From the NCBI GenBank assembly GCA_017591395.1, contig WEDG01004607.1:37830-101829 (forward strand): a DNA stretch of 64,000 nt, in the 5' to 3' direction. Both the position numbers and the translations under genes were made by a program. Position 1 is the first letter of the stretch. Each line of letters starts with the position of its first letter. The notes beneath the pieces were generated by a model, which searched no databases, was not told where the DNA came from, and was given only the letters and a program-made list of their open reading frames with translations. Shown here one piece after another: positions 44,084 through 56,185 of this stretch. The stretch is from Schistocephalus solidus (lineage: Eukaryota > Platyhelminthes > Cestoda > Diphyllobothriidea > Diphyllobothriidae).

Positions 44084-45272
44084 ATAAACGCGCGATTACT
44101 TGGATAATACGTACATTCGTCTGATATTTCGATCTTGCCCAGGTGGCCATCATCAAAGACGGTAAACATGCAACAACAAATAAGCGGTTTTATAGTCTAA
44201 AAAAAGAGGAAGGGGGTTGGGGTGTAGAGGGTTAGGATGAGGGGTTGGTGTTCGTGATTGGGTAGAGTCCTCGCCGTGTCACGGCATCGTGAGAGCGTCG
44301 TGACGGCGTTCGTTCTTGGCTGGGAACGGGGCCACTCCTGTTGGATGCGCCAACGAAGCGCGTGATAACAGGGTGGGGGGTTATCTCGATAGTCTTTTGA
44401 TGGATTTGGTGTCAGGCATCCAGGCCTTCAGCAGTTCCCGCACCGTCTTATTGCTGGTTCACGCATCCCCCACGTGCTCGCAAAGTTAACTTAGTGGCCT
44501 TCCTCCAGGGTGCGGGTAGTGACCTGAGATAATGGGCCACCTATCCGCATTGCCCATTTGTGCTCCTTTATTCGCGAGCTATGTCGTCCTTAGTTCTATC
44601 CTGGCACCCTCTACCATATATAAAGGACGTGACAGAAGCGAAGGAACGTAGCACTGCAGAACTCAGCATGAGTATAGCTCATAGTCTGACAGCAACCATG
44701 CGCAACCTAATCATGCAAATTAAGAACCGACTAGACGTAGATAAGTGATCTGGTTTCGTTTATCAACTACCATGTTATAACTTATATAGTCATTATAGAG
44801 TAAAAACCGGATGTCGACTTAGTTGGTGAACAATGGAGCATAAATGGGTAGTGCGGAGAAACAACCCACTTCCTCAGAGCGATACCCACACCCTGGAGGA
44901 AGGCCACGAAGTTAACTTCCCGATCACACGGGTAATGGCGTGAGCCAAAAATAAGACGGAGCGGGAGCTGCTGAAGCCTTGGATGTCTGAAAAAAACTCT
45001 ATCAGCAGACACGTCAACATGTCGCCTTTTAGCACACAATTCCTTTGCGCAACCAAGAGGAGCGGCCCAGTTCCTAGAAAAGACATGGCGTGGACTTGGC
45101 TCTATTACGAACACCATTTGATCACCTTCACCCTCCCCTCACCCACGATCCCTACCCTCTTCGGCTGTATTAGACTAAAAAACCGCTTATTTGTTTATGC
45201 ATGCCTACAGCCTCCTGTGCGAGACCGAAAGCTCAGACCAATGTTCGTATTGCCCTAGGATCGCGCGTTTAT
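44084..45272. mobile_element. Palindrome of two Penelope-like element 3' ends
   Basis: The left arm (44084-44592) and the reverse complement of the right arm (44811-45272) align over nearly their whole length. Both outer ends begin ATAAACGCGCGAT, and both contain AACAAATAAGCGGTTTT. The right arm, plus strand, encodes the end of a GIY-YIG domain: TLEEGHEVNFPITRVMA, then KTERELLKPWMSEKNSISRH. The left arm, minus strand, encodes KTVRELLKAWMPDTKSI. So two PLE 3' ends point outward from a 218-base non-palindromic centre (44593-44810). The arms differ by many substitutions and indels, so the event is old. Confidence 0.8.
44615..44630 (+). promoter_or_regulatory. TATA-like sequence in the palindrome centre
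   Basis: CATATATAAAGGACG lies in the unpaired centre between the two PLE ends. It matches a TATA box (TATATAAAG), but no start-site element or transcript evidence is available, and AT-rich DNA gives such matches by chance. Confidence 0.2.
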
Positions 45273-45274
45273 CT

Positions 45275-45652
45275 TCTATGCAGAGTTAGTACCTCCAAGG
45301 ATCGTTATAAATGCTTTGTAGCGTTATACATAAAGAAGCACCAATATTTAGAATTTATATTTGGTTAGCGCCGGGAAGGAACTGTCGAAACAAACATAAG
45401 TAATGAAAAAAAATGATGACAATGTGTGCAGATAAAATGTACAAATATTTAATAATGTAGACAGAACTTGTCCTATAGTTAGCAATGTTTGGAAATTAAT
45501 TGTGAACTAGAAAATAGGCAGTGAAATGGAGACAGAGTTCAATTGGCCTCCATTTTCGAATATAGGGTAGGAGAAAAAAATTCTTATGAAAATAAGGTAA
45601 GAGGGTAGAGAAGGCTAATACTGCACTTACATTGCAGAAGGAGATAATGAAG
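45275..45652. other. No gene recognised
   Basis: AT-rich spacer between the palindrome and the minus-strand LINE. Nothing recognisable. Confidence 0.5.
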
Positions 45653-45654
45653 TG

Positions 45655-48600
45655 TTCAATTCAATTCAATTTTTGAGGGAAATAGGCATAGGCCTTTGAG
45701 TACCCTATTTGCAACATGAAATTAAATGCGGTATACAAAGAAACCAGGTGGGTTGCAAAAGTTCAAAAGCGATCATAAAAGATGACAAGTGGTGCGTGAG
45801 TCTCGAGGGTTAAGCTAAATTCTTCATCGCTACGGCTCCTGTTGGAACATAAAAATGTAAAGGTTCCTTTTGAAGCTTTCCATCGATGGTGATATCAAAA
45901 CGTCTTCACGGAGGGCATTCCATGGTTTAACCACTCTGACAGAGAATGAGAACTTGCGCACATCCAGTCTCGCCTGCTGGACACGCAGTTTCAATGGGTG
46001 ACCTCGGAGATGGGTCATGGCGGCAAATTCAAAGAAGTCCGAAAATTCCAGGCAACAATCCAATCCCTTCAAAATGCAGAATGTCTGCAGGAGATCACCA
46101 CGCATTTGCCTATAACACAAAGAGAACAGATTAAGATTCGTTAGGCAGGTTGGATATGGCAAGGAACTTTGACTCCTAACCACTTTGGAGACTCTCCTCT
46201 GTACTCTTTCGAGGAAGTTATGACCTTGAACTGTCCAGGGTCGCCAGGCTTGTACAGCATATTCCAAATGCAGCCTAACGAATACGTCAAAAGTTTTAGC
46301 AAATAGATTTTTATCGAAATCCAAAAAGGCGCTCTTCGCCACACACGATCAGTGAGAGGAAGGTTTTAAGGTGGTGGTCGTCTCACACCAAGGTCCTTTT
46401 GGGTTTCCACCTCTTGTAAGGCCTCACGATTGAGAAAGTAGCTTCTACTGTTCGCAGATACAGATGGTTTGCCTAAGCGAAGGATTGTACACTTGTCCAC
46501 ATTGAACCGCAAAAGCCAATGATTCAACCGCTCCTACAACCGATTTAAGTTGATCTGTAGTTTATCTTCATCGGCAGGGTTCTGAAGTACATTCCAGATT
46601 TGTATGTCATCGGCAAGCATTGCTGCTTCACAGTCCAGATCCCTGACACAATCGTCCACGTATATTAGGAACAGTATTGGCCCTAAAACTGAACCCTGAC
46701 GAACCTCACTCTCGACCGCAGCAGCACTTGACCTCTCTTGGCCGATGCAAACAACCTGGTACTGACCCACGAGGAAGTTTCGATCCACATGAGAAGGTTA
46801 CTTCTGATTCCAATTCTTTCTAGCTTGTACAACAGTCTCTAGTGCGGCACAGTGTCGAAGGCCTTTTGAAAGTCAATGAAGGCGATGTGAACTACGTGCC
46901 TATCTTCAAGTGCTTGGGTCCACCTCTGGAGCGCTGGCAGCAAATTTTTTGTGCAGTATCTTCCTTTTCTGAACCCATGTTGACAAGTTGATAACAAAGT
47001 ACGAGTCTCCAGGAATTTCAACAATTCGCTCTTGATGATCCATTCCATAACCTTGCCAAGGATGCATGTCAAGCTTATGGGTCTGTAGTTTGTCACTGAC
47101 GCCTGGCTACCGCTTTTGTATAAGGGAGTAATATGTGCCAAGGGCTTCCAATCGATAGGAAGTGTCCCGGAGTCAAATGACTTTTGAAAGAGCACTGACA
47201 AAGGTGAGGAAAGCTTATTGGTGAGTTCTTTCAGACGTTTGGGTGGAAGCTCGTATGGTCCTGGGGATTTCAACTATTTCAGTTCCTTTAAATCCCTTCG
47301 GATCAGAAATTCTGAGAATAATATGTGGCTTATGCTTGCATTCGGTAGGTTATTCGCTGAGAGACGAAGGAACCTTGCGTCGCTTGTGTAGACTGAGCGG
47401 TAAAACTATGAAAAGTACTCGGCTTTGTCCCTGTTTTCGGAAATTTCGACGCCCATGACAGTCTCAATCATCAGGATTTGATGCTTATTCCTCGTACGTC
47501 TGCGGAGGTAACTGTAGACTTACTTTGGATTCTGCGTTGCCTTTTGCAGCAAATTCCTCGAATTCTCGTTGCGTTATAAGGATAAGGTTTCTCAGTTTGT
47601 TTTTCTTTGTTTTATACTTATTAAAATGTGCGACTTGATAAGACTCACAGTATTTTCTCCAAAATGTGTGCTTCCTGTTTATTTCCCTTTTAGGTTTCTG
47701 TCTAACCACCCAGGAGGTTTGCTCTGACGGACACTCGTAAGTGGGCAGTGGTTGTCCGTGAGTTGCCGAAGAAAATTCCGGAAGAACTCCCAATCTTCGT
47801 TCACAGTGCTCGAAAACATTGAGGTCCAGTGGAGGTCTGTTAAATCTGCTCACATCTGATGAAAATTTCCTCGCAAACGTTGTGCCGTTTCTCCTCTATA
47901 GCAGGCGCAACGGAGAATAAGGAGTAGTCCCACATAAGCACCCCATGCTCACTTTGACCGAGCGGAGGCATTGAAATAATTTCGTCAATGCTGCCTGATG
48001 TTTTCGTGAAAACCAGGTCGAGACAATTAGCCCTTTGTACTTGACGAGTTCTGGTGGAGAAGGGAACATGTTGTGTGAGGAGTGCCTTCAAGGTCTTTTG
48101 CAGGAATAGATAATCAGAAGTCGAGTTCGGGCATGATGCTTCAACAGTGCTCCAGTTAATTCCTGGTGCGATGAAGTCACACATAATCATGACATCAGGT
48201 CACCTGGAGAACTTTCTAAGCGTTCCAATAGGTGGGTGTCTGCGACTCGGTCTATCCTAGGTGGCCGATAGACAGTGAGGACATCCAGACATGGAGAGCC
48301 AAGAGCCTTGGTGGTCAACCATATGGCTTCCGTGCTGCACGCAAACTTGCTCGTCTTGTCAGACACTATTAGCATCTCTTTCACATACACAATTATTCCA
48401 CCACCCAGTCGGTTTTCGATGTCCCTCCGATATATTTGGTACCTAGAAAATTCTATTTTGCTATCTCGAAAACTGCCCGAAAGCCAGGTTTCGGTTACTC
48501 CTATGACATCCGGTGATACTTCGGAAAGGCAAATTTTTCACTCATCCAGTTTTGATAAAAGGCCTAGCGCATTTGTATACAGGCACTTCAATTTTGTGCT

Positions 48601-49850
48601 AAACCAACTTCCTGTTGCATTTGCCAATTTTATGGGCCTTACTGCGTCTCCTCTGACGTTAATCTCATATACCTTTTCCGTTTCTTAACGAGTTTCAGTA
48701 ACCCGGGTTTCGACAGTGAGAACGCTGGACGTTACGGACTCAGTTCTGACATCTCTTTGGGCAATTGGTTCCCTGATGGTTGTGGCGTTAGTAAGGTTGC
48801 GGCCATTGTCCTTAGTACAATTGGTTGGTCCAATGGCAAATTCATATTCTTTTGAACTACCTTCCCCTTGAAAATAACCAGATTGTGTTCACCAACCCTC
48901 AGTCTTGATTGAAGTTCCAAGACAAGTTCCCGGCGTTTCCGCCTTTCCGCAAGGGAGTAGTCCGGTTGAAAAACCTCTCTATGCGAGTGACGGAGATTGG
49001 TTTTTTGGATAGGATCGCCTTGATTTGGTCTTTGCTGCTCTAGCATAATTTTCAGAGGTCCCGATCGCGGCGTTCTTATGCTGTGTGCACCCGTTTTGCC
49101 GATCTGGAAGGCCTTATGAACTTTTACTTCCACGTCTGGTGGGAGCAACTGGTTTAGGACGCGAGGTCTTCGGCGACACGGTCTTCAGGTTGGACTGCAG
49201 TTGATTCCTGCAAACCCTGAATAACAAAACATTGTTGCCGATATCGGTACTCGGGATTTTCGCTTCCTCCAAAGTTCTCCTAAGGGGCATGAGAACGCCT
49301 TACAGATCTATCGTTGGCATTTAATCTACCTCTGACCATACTGTCAACTGAAGGCTTCAAGGTCTCCATCGGAGTTAATTTTGACTTTTTCTTCTGCTGT
49401 GGCGTTTCCCATTGCAGATTGCCACGCGTTTGTTTCTTGGGATTCAACTACGGTCTCGTTCGAACACCCAAGATAGCAGGATGTGATTTTTGGTTCTATT
49501 TGGTCGTCTTCCATAGGTTTCAGAGACTGTGTTCCTGTTATCCGGTCGTTCTGGGTATTTGCGTCCGAACATTGATAGTTGTTACAAATTTTAGTTTTTG
49601 GTACTTTTGGTGCTTTGGTCACTGCCTTTATAACTGTAGTATTGCTAACCGAATTTCGTCTTGTATTGTTCTCTTGGAAGAGCTCATTTTCCAGTTTTTG
49701 AACTCTCAGTAACATAAAAGAACAATATAATACAAGATTCGTCCTCGTAGCTGATGGATTTGGCTGCTTTCACGCTTTTTGCACGATTTGCTGGTCCTTG
49801 GTTGCAAGTTTGGTTCGTTCTTGATCACTAAGGCGCATGGAACAAAATCT
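45655..49850 (-). mobile_element. Near full-length CR1-like LINE (decayed)
   Basis: Collinear minus-strand element. ORF1 has a coiled-coil-type start (LLRVQKLENELFQEN, 49715-49344) preceded by a SYEDESC segment. A basic domain follows at 49148-48732 (FQIGKTGA, PLKIMLEQ, REVFQPDYSLAERRKRRELV). The APE-type endonuclease is at about 48690-47840 (VIGVTETWLSG, VYRPP, FIAPGINW, LDLVFT, and SEH where SDH is expected). A linker spans 47853-47485 and the RT spans 47273-46534. The RT tail is at 46342-45830 (HLEYAVQAWRPW), and the terminus is at 45710-45655. Frameshifts between domains show it is not functional as it stands. Confidence 0.85.
46534..47273 (-). pseudogene. RT domain of the near full-length CR1-like LINE
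   Basis: 47273-46839 covers fingers and palm with TNYRPISLTCILGKVME and motif A IAFIDFQKAFDTVPH. After a break, 46788-46534 has a motif B region RQGSVLGPILFLIYVDD and motif C MLADDIQIW. Both catalytic aspartates of motif C are present, and the first residue is Leu rather than Phe or Tyr. The break between the two frames (about 46790-46838) prevents a continuous enzyme. Confidence 0.85.
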
Positions 49851-50635
49851 CACGAAAAGGCATCAGTGAACTTGAGGCTTCAGCTTCTTACGATCCAGAA
49901 TTGAATTCTGATGATGGTAAGTGTCCAACGAAACGGGAGCATTTTAGACTGTACATGTAAACATAAATTTACAGGTATCTTTGTCAGGTTATGGCCAGCG
50001 TAGACCAATACGCCAAAATTCCGAAAATTCTTGAAGCGGGCTTTTCTACAATGACGGTCTAAGCTGTGAGTTGTTCAACGGGTGGATATTTGACCCACAC
50101 TAAAATTATGTTATATACAAATAACCATTCATTCGTTCTTAAAATGAATAAAAGTCATACGAGCTCATCTGCGGTGCCATTGAATTTAATCAAATATGAA
50201 TCCAGAATTACCCAACAGGCTGAAAATAAGCCCAGGATTTTATTTCACTTATCGAAACAGCTTAAGCCATTAACGAAGATTTTAGCCACTATGAACTTAG
50301 GGCTCCGTTCCGCATAAGTAGAGAAGAATTGGGTTTCAACTTGGGAGGATAGTGTATTCTGTTCAAAACTGTCCGAAAAGTGGTGGGAAGCAGTTGGCAG
50401 CCAGATGAGTGCACATCCGGTGACGCAGATGCGACGTCCCAAGTGTAGGACAGTGGCGAGTTCATGTGTAGGTTAGCTTTGAAGTGAGTTGCAAGTTTTG
50501 ACGACCGGAATTGACAGCCACTGGTGCGCACATGCAAGTAGTTGCGAGAAGTTCGGTGTCAAAACAGACACACGGAGTTGGGCCCCTGCAAACCAAATTA
50601 ACAGTCGACTTAAAAACAAGGATTAAATCACAGTA
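49851..50635. other. No gene recognised
   Basis: AT-rich spacer between two CR1-like copies on opposite strands. Nothing recognisable. Confidence 0.5.
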
Positions 50636-50639
50636 CCTT

Positions 50640-52375
50640 AGGATGATAATGGTACAGAAAAAGTCATGATGATTGCAAAAAGGGGCCGGTTCTTAGCCTC
50701 GGTATTTACTAGAGAAACTGAATTTCAGTGTCATAATGTCAACATGGTTGTTATAAACGCCGTTTTAAAGCTTGCATCTATACTCTTTCCGGCATCTGTC
50801 GTGGAAAGACAGCTGCAAATTCCCAACGAAGAAAAAACTTCGGTTCCGAATAATATACTGGCCCAGTTCTAGCGAGAGATTTGGAGAACGAACTCTCCAA
50901 ACAACCAGCGCATATCGTCCTTTCGCAAGTGAAATTAAGAAGACCGCCACCCGATATAAAAAGTGGGTCTCGAACTAATGTCAAAAATAATCTGCTTGCC
51001 AACCCAATATGAAGTTTTTATAAAATAACGAAAAGTATACTTCAGAAGGCGACCATGAAGATCCTAGAGGATAACCGCTTACTCCCAAGACTCAAACACT
51101 GTTTCAGACAGAGCCACTCTAGTCTTTCCAGTTTATTGCTCTCGACCGAGATATGGAATCGCGCACTGGACGGCAATGATTGGATACACGTTGTCAAAAC
51201 TTATTTAAAGAGGGCGTTCGACAGTGTCCCGCAAAATGTCAAATCCACAAAGTATCTGAAATTGAAATAAAAGAAAGGCTGCTGACATAAATCACAGATG
51301 TTCTTAAATCGAGACCGCAAACTATGTGCATCGATGCCCCGGAGTCATGCCCTACCTCCATTTTAAGTTGTGTTATATTTAGGGCCAGCGTGATTTGTAG
51401 TCTACACCAATGACTCTGTTGACAGCCTGGGTTGCGGTGTTGTCATGTTTGCTAACGATATTAGACTCTGGAGAACCCTCCGATCTGACGCAGACAGGCA
51501 CGCAGTTCAAGAGGGTCTTGGCCGATTAAGCAGCTGCTTTGTTGTTGGGGGGTGTGGTCTTAAGACTTCATACCAGAAGAACCAGTGAGGAGGATAATTT
51601 CCTTCTGATACCTCTTTGGTGGGCAACCCCTTTCAAATGTTGAGAACTAGAAGGGCCTCCATGTTCTAATAACCTCCTAACTTCTTCCCATTATCTAAAT
51701 GCAGCCAAACGCGCGACAGAAGTATTATTTGCTCTAAGACGAGAATTAATGCCAATTGATCAGGAACTGTTCCGTAAAATTGACGGCAATTCATTTGGTC
51801 TCCTTTGGAGTATACCCTTACAGACCTGGCTTCCATGGCTTACGAAGGATTATATACAGCAGGAACGAGCGCAGGACGGAGCTACTAAAATGATCCGAAT
51901 CTTCGAAATCTGCCTTACGAAACCAGAATTGCTGAATTTGACTTGTTTCTTTTCATTTGCAGGCAACAATGTAGTGATCTCATTCAAACCTAGTGAATTT
52001 TCCGAAACTGTGAATGTGCCCGAGAGTTTGATTTCTTCTTCAAATTGGCAGGAAAGGACCATCGGCGAGGTTAACCCTTTAAACCACAGAGGAATTTGGT
52101 CCATAGGGACATCCGACGGAACACATTCACGCAAAGGTTACTTTGCATTTAAACATTTAACTGCAAACTTGATACTAATTTGCTGGGCAAGTATTGTACA
52201 TATACTCAAGTTTATGTCAGTTGCGGCAGTTTGTGTCTGACTCGCGCACACCGATGGCTTTATATTTCTGAGATTAACTGCTGTAAAATTTGATTCGATT
52301 GCATTTTTAAGGTATGGATTGGGTGCTTAACGGCAATAGCCCCTCTTTCCTTAATAAAGTGACTGAAAATAGCTC
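50640..52375 (+). pseudogene. Decayed CR1-like LINE, linker to 3' end
   Basis: Starts in the EN-RT linker (KRGRFLASVFTRETEFQ, then ASVVERQLQIPNEEKT). It continues through RT fingers and motif A (LEDNRLLPRLKHCFRQSHSS; KRAFDSVPQ at 51055-51270) and into a broken thumb and C-terminal part (51749-51960). It ends with the family terminus at 52315-52371 (ATTGGGTGCTTAACGGCAAT ... AATAAAGTGACTGAAA). Motif C could only be read as LLTILD, so the active site is lost. Many stops and frameshifts are present. Confidence 0.75.
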
Positions 52376-52710
52376 AACATTATTTTGCCATACCGTTTCT
52401 GGCAAAAATATGAGTCAACCGTCGAGTACGCAGATAAATAAAGACGGTTGACAGCATAACCGTAGTTGATGTCTGCTTTATTGAGCAACTATTGCGAACC
52501 TTTAATGTGATTTTTTGGGACCGGCAGTGTACCCAAAATTATAAATATCCAATACTACGTGTGTCGGTCAGCGTCCGCGTGATCAGTGTTATCTGTGTTT
52601 TCCAGCGCTTAGGCCTTAACACAAGGCGTCGAAACTGCTACATGACTAACCCCGACGACTCGCCGTTAATGTTAGTTTTAGTGATTTCCCTACATTGGCG
52701 CACCCAGTGA
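52376..52710 (+). repeat. Possible solo LTR or LTR fragment
   Basis: Holds AATAAA at 52437-52442, a 10-base perfect inverted repeat around it (GTCAACCGTC at 52414-52423, GACGGTTGAC at 52443-52452), and a TACA/TTGGCGCACCCAGTG segment at 52691-52710. The last resembles an LTR end followed by a tRNA primer-binding site. No gag or pol follows, and no second LTR was found. Weak evidence overall. Confidence 0.25.
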
Positions 52711-54385
52711 TCAATTACAGGCACGACTGAAAGTTCAGCAGTTGACTATGTGGAAGTTGGATAAAAATTAATTGGCGAGGATTCCTGCTACCCAGCCTGG
52801 CCTTGAGTACAAAATCGGACATCTTAAGATAACTGGTAGAAATAGTAACTGTGCGAGGAGATAATTATGATAGTTGCGACTAAAAACGTCCGTTCGATCA
52901 ACCGGCATAAGCAATAGTTTCAAAGTTATATAACCTTGTGTACTCCCCTTGCACGTGAACAGCCCACATTCATGTCACAGCACCTAACAGCCATACTCTT
53001 TGGTAAACAACTGTCAGGTGAAAAATTATGGAGAATCCCATGAACACAGACACTAAGGACCTACCTCTTCCCTATAATGCTGGCTGCTCATTTGACTTGC
53101 CAGTCTCTGTTTATGAACAGCTTTACACGTTTTCCAACAACTCAGACCAATAAAATATACTCCCATGACGGACAGCGTGCTGATGGTTAAATAATGCGGA
53201 ATATCTGCTAAATTATACTAATATTGTAGCCACAAAGCTTAGGGAGCATAGAAATATTTGTTTTTGGTTTTAACAAGCAACGCCCATTAATAAATGTTTA
53301 GCAATGTTCGAGTTAAACGTCTTCCAGAACTATTTTCGTAAGTCGTTAGGTCATCTTGGGCGTATTTTGGAGCGACCTAGTGAGAAACTGTTTTGATAAG
53401 AAGTATACGAGAACATCTTTTTAGACGGTTGGAAAGACCTCCGTTCGTGCTTTGGGTTTGAAGACCGTAAAAACAGGCCATAAATGTCAACGATCTGTAT
53501 TAAACCTCACCGAAACATGCCCTGTCAAGATGGCTGAGTCAAACTAGGATGAATTGGACCATGGCCCAGTTCAGAGAGTTTTTCGTCCTGTATTTTTAAT
53601 ACAATCAATGAATAAGAGTATGAGTCTTTACAAAACAAATAGCTAAGGTACGTTCCTTGCACAGATACAGCTGTAGCAGCCGTCATACACGTAAACTTAT
53701 TAAATTTATTTGTTTTCTGAGAAGAAAAATCGACTTGGTTGCCTGTTGAAAATTCAAGCAAGTCCGTCCAAACAGCATTAATTGCTCGCTGAGCACGGTG
53801 CAGTCACCCATTCTATTTGTTGCAAGATACATTGTCCTTGACAATTCAGTCTTATCTACATCGCCAATATACAGAAAGGCCTAAATACTATCGAGGCCAA
53901 GGGAGAGAAACATACGGGGGATAATGGATCATGCTCATCCGGGAGCCGCAAGGTTTGGCATGTAGTGCACATTATACCTTTATTTCATTTTCTCCAGTTT
54001 TTGTTTTATTTATATCCATGCTTTGCATTCACGAATAGCACTAAAATGAGTATGGCCTACTGCAAATACCCCAAAATACCGTTTTTTCCCCTATAATAGA
54101 TTTAAAAGTCACTTTGCATCAGACAACTTACTAGTACTACATTATTTTTCTACTGAAAACAGAGTATGAAGAAGGGTTTAGTTAACTCACCTAGGAAAGA
54201 ATACACTTCCATTTTAGTTTTTAAAACAGATAAAGTTCTTTGAGATCCAGATGAACCATAACCTCAACATTATCCAAGATACACTCCTGATAACCAGGAA
54301 CATTGGCTTATTTGATATATAATTTAGATGTGCAAGAGAAATAAAGATTCTGGGAGTCAAGTCGCACTTCACCCTGTACCAAATT
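52711..54385. other. No gene recognised
   Basis: AT-rich stretch, no recognisable coding or repeat structure on either strand. Confidence 0.45.
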
Positions 54386-54389
54386 ACCC

Positions 54390-56185
54390 CCAGGACTCGT
54401 CTGATAGAAACTGTGTGGATATTGCCCTATCGGAACAAACAACCTGTGCATTACTCACATGAAAACCAGTGAATGACCGAATGGCTTACCTGCGACTGAA
54501 GGATCACTTTACCAACCTCTCTGTCATCTTTATGTACGTACCAACGTCAGCTGCCGAACAGTGCGATAAGAAGACTTGTTTTTCGCAGCTGCAGGAGTTA
54601 GAAGAAAGACTCCCTCGCCATGATCTGTTGAGTATAACGGGGGACTGCAATGGTAGGACTGGACCCGGGGACTCGTGAAAGAGTCACATCATTTGCAGGT
54701 TTGGACTTGTCCCTCGATACGAAAACGGTGAGTGGATGCTGAATTTCGCTGATCAGAACCGAATGTTTGTCACGAACACCTGCTTCCAGCATCGCCATCA
54801 ACATCTGCTGACGTGGTATTCAAACGACGATTATACCACGAATCATATTGACTACCTTCTTGTTGGGTCAAGCTTCCGCAGCTGGGCTAACGAAAGGAGA
54901 TCAACGCGTGTTGCCAAAACTGGCAATGCCCACGGGACTGACCATGTTCTGGTTCGTACACGCCTGAAAGTTCACCTCTCATCTTCACCCAAAAGGCGAC
55001 TTGAGAGACTCATCGATGTCACAAAAATCTGGCAACCCACCAATCCCGAGGCCCTTTACACAGAAATCCGGTCACATTTTATGACCTGAGACAGCAGGCA
55101 AGGCATTACTCAATGGTCATCACTGAAGACATCCGTCTATAGAGCAGTTGAGAAAATTCTAGGATTCACCCAGCAGCGCCGCAGTGATTGAATCAGTAAA
55201 CGGACCCCGCAGTTGTCTGCCCAAATGGTTCGAGCCAGGTCCCGCAACGATGCTATCTTTCTGCAAACTCTGAAACATGACAGCAAAGTCGGCCAGAGAT
55301 GGCTGGCAGAAATATTGGTCTGGAATAGTTATTTCCATGGAGCAGGCCTCAAACATGGGCACCACGCACAAACTGTGCCAAATCATCCGCCAAGTCAGTG
55401 ATAAGCCCTCGACACTTAGAAACTGACTTCGCGATGTGAATGTTGGTTGTAATGCTGACAAATCAGCAAAGGTCAATCAATGACGTGAGCACTTCGAGCA
55501 CCTCTTCAACTTTGATGAGCAATGAAGGCTGATTTCAACATGATAACTTAAAACCAGCCTTTTAAAATCTTTCGGGTTCTACTTCTCTTCCATAATGTTT
55601 CACCCATAACTGTGAAAACGCATTCGAAGTTATTTTATGCTTTGACTTAAAACATTTTACAAGTCCACAATTTTATATTGACTGTACATATGCAATGATA
55701 ACTTACATATATAGGGTCACCCTTCAACATATACCATATACAAAAAACTAATCACACCCTCTCTCTCTTCTGCAGCTGAGTTTCATCCCTCTCCAGCCTA
55801 TGCGGGGTCGTGCAACAACCCTTCCAAGGGAAGAGTTACCAATGCAATATGGAGGCTCAACAACAACAAGGCACCCGGAGAGGACGTTATTACCACAGAA
55901 ATCTACAAAACCTATGCCGACACTCTGGTGCCCTGGCTCCATAAGTTGACTGATCAAGTTTGGAGAGGCGAAGTGTTCCTAATAATTGGGGTTCGGGCAT
56001 CATTTTGCCTGTCTTCAAGAAGGGAGATAAGACAAAATGTGAAAACTACAGCGGCATTAGTCTCGATGACGTTGCTGCAAAGGTCCTGACTACTGTCCTT
56101 CTCAGACGGTTTCATTCTGTACGTGACTGTAGGAAGAAGCCCAGACAAGCCGGATTCCGAGCTTGCCATGGATGCGTGGACCAGA
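54390..56185 (+). pseudogene. RTE retrotransposon copy A (5'-truncated, interrupted)
   Basis: The frame at 54469-54678 gives ITGDCNGRTG, the GDxN-type endonuclease motif. 54736-55089 gives LLTWYSNDDYTTNHIDYLLV and NAHGTDHVLVRTRL, with the SDH-type catalytic histidine present as TDH. 55090-55500 is the EN-RT linker. After a roughly 235-base insertion, 55776-56180 begins the RT (LNNNKAPGEDVITTEIYK, frameshift, NWGSGIILPVFKKGDKTKCE). The copy stops abruptly at 56185, where the A/T-rich tail of a minus-strand LINE begins. Confidence 0.85.
55530..55765. repeat. AT-rich insertion within the RTE coding region, present in copies A and B
   Basis: About 235 bases between the linker (NFDEQ) and the start of the RT block (SSAAEFHPSP). 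It has no coding similarity and lies at the same place in copy B (about 61072-61307) with near-identical sequence. Its right end has a pyrimidine tract and TTCTGCAG, so it looks like an intron 3' end, but TCTTCTGCAGCTGAG also encodes the normal RTE residues. An insertion inherited by duplication is the simpler reading. Confidence 0.6.

Noticed and set aside
48275..48688. 137-codon plus-strand ORF
   Set aside because: Antisense to the endonuclease of the minus-strand CR1-like LINE (VIGVTETWLSG reading).
49314..49712. 132-codon plus-strand ORF with hydrophobic segments
   Set aside because: Antisense of the LINE ORF1 start. Its hydrophobic appearance comes from reading the reverse strand of charged coiled-coil codons.
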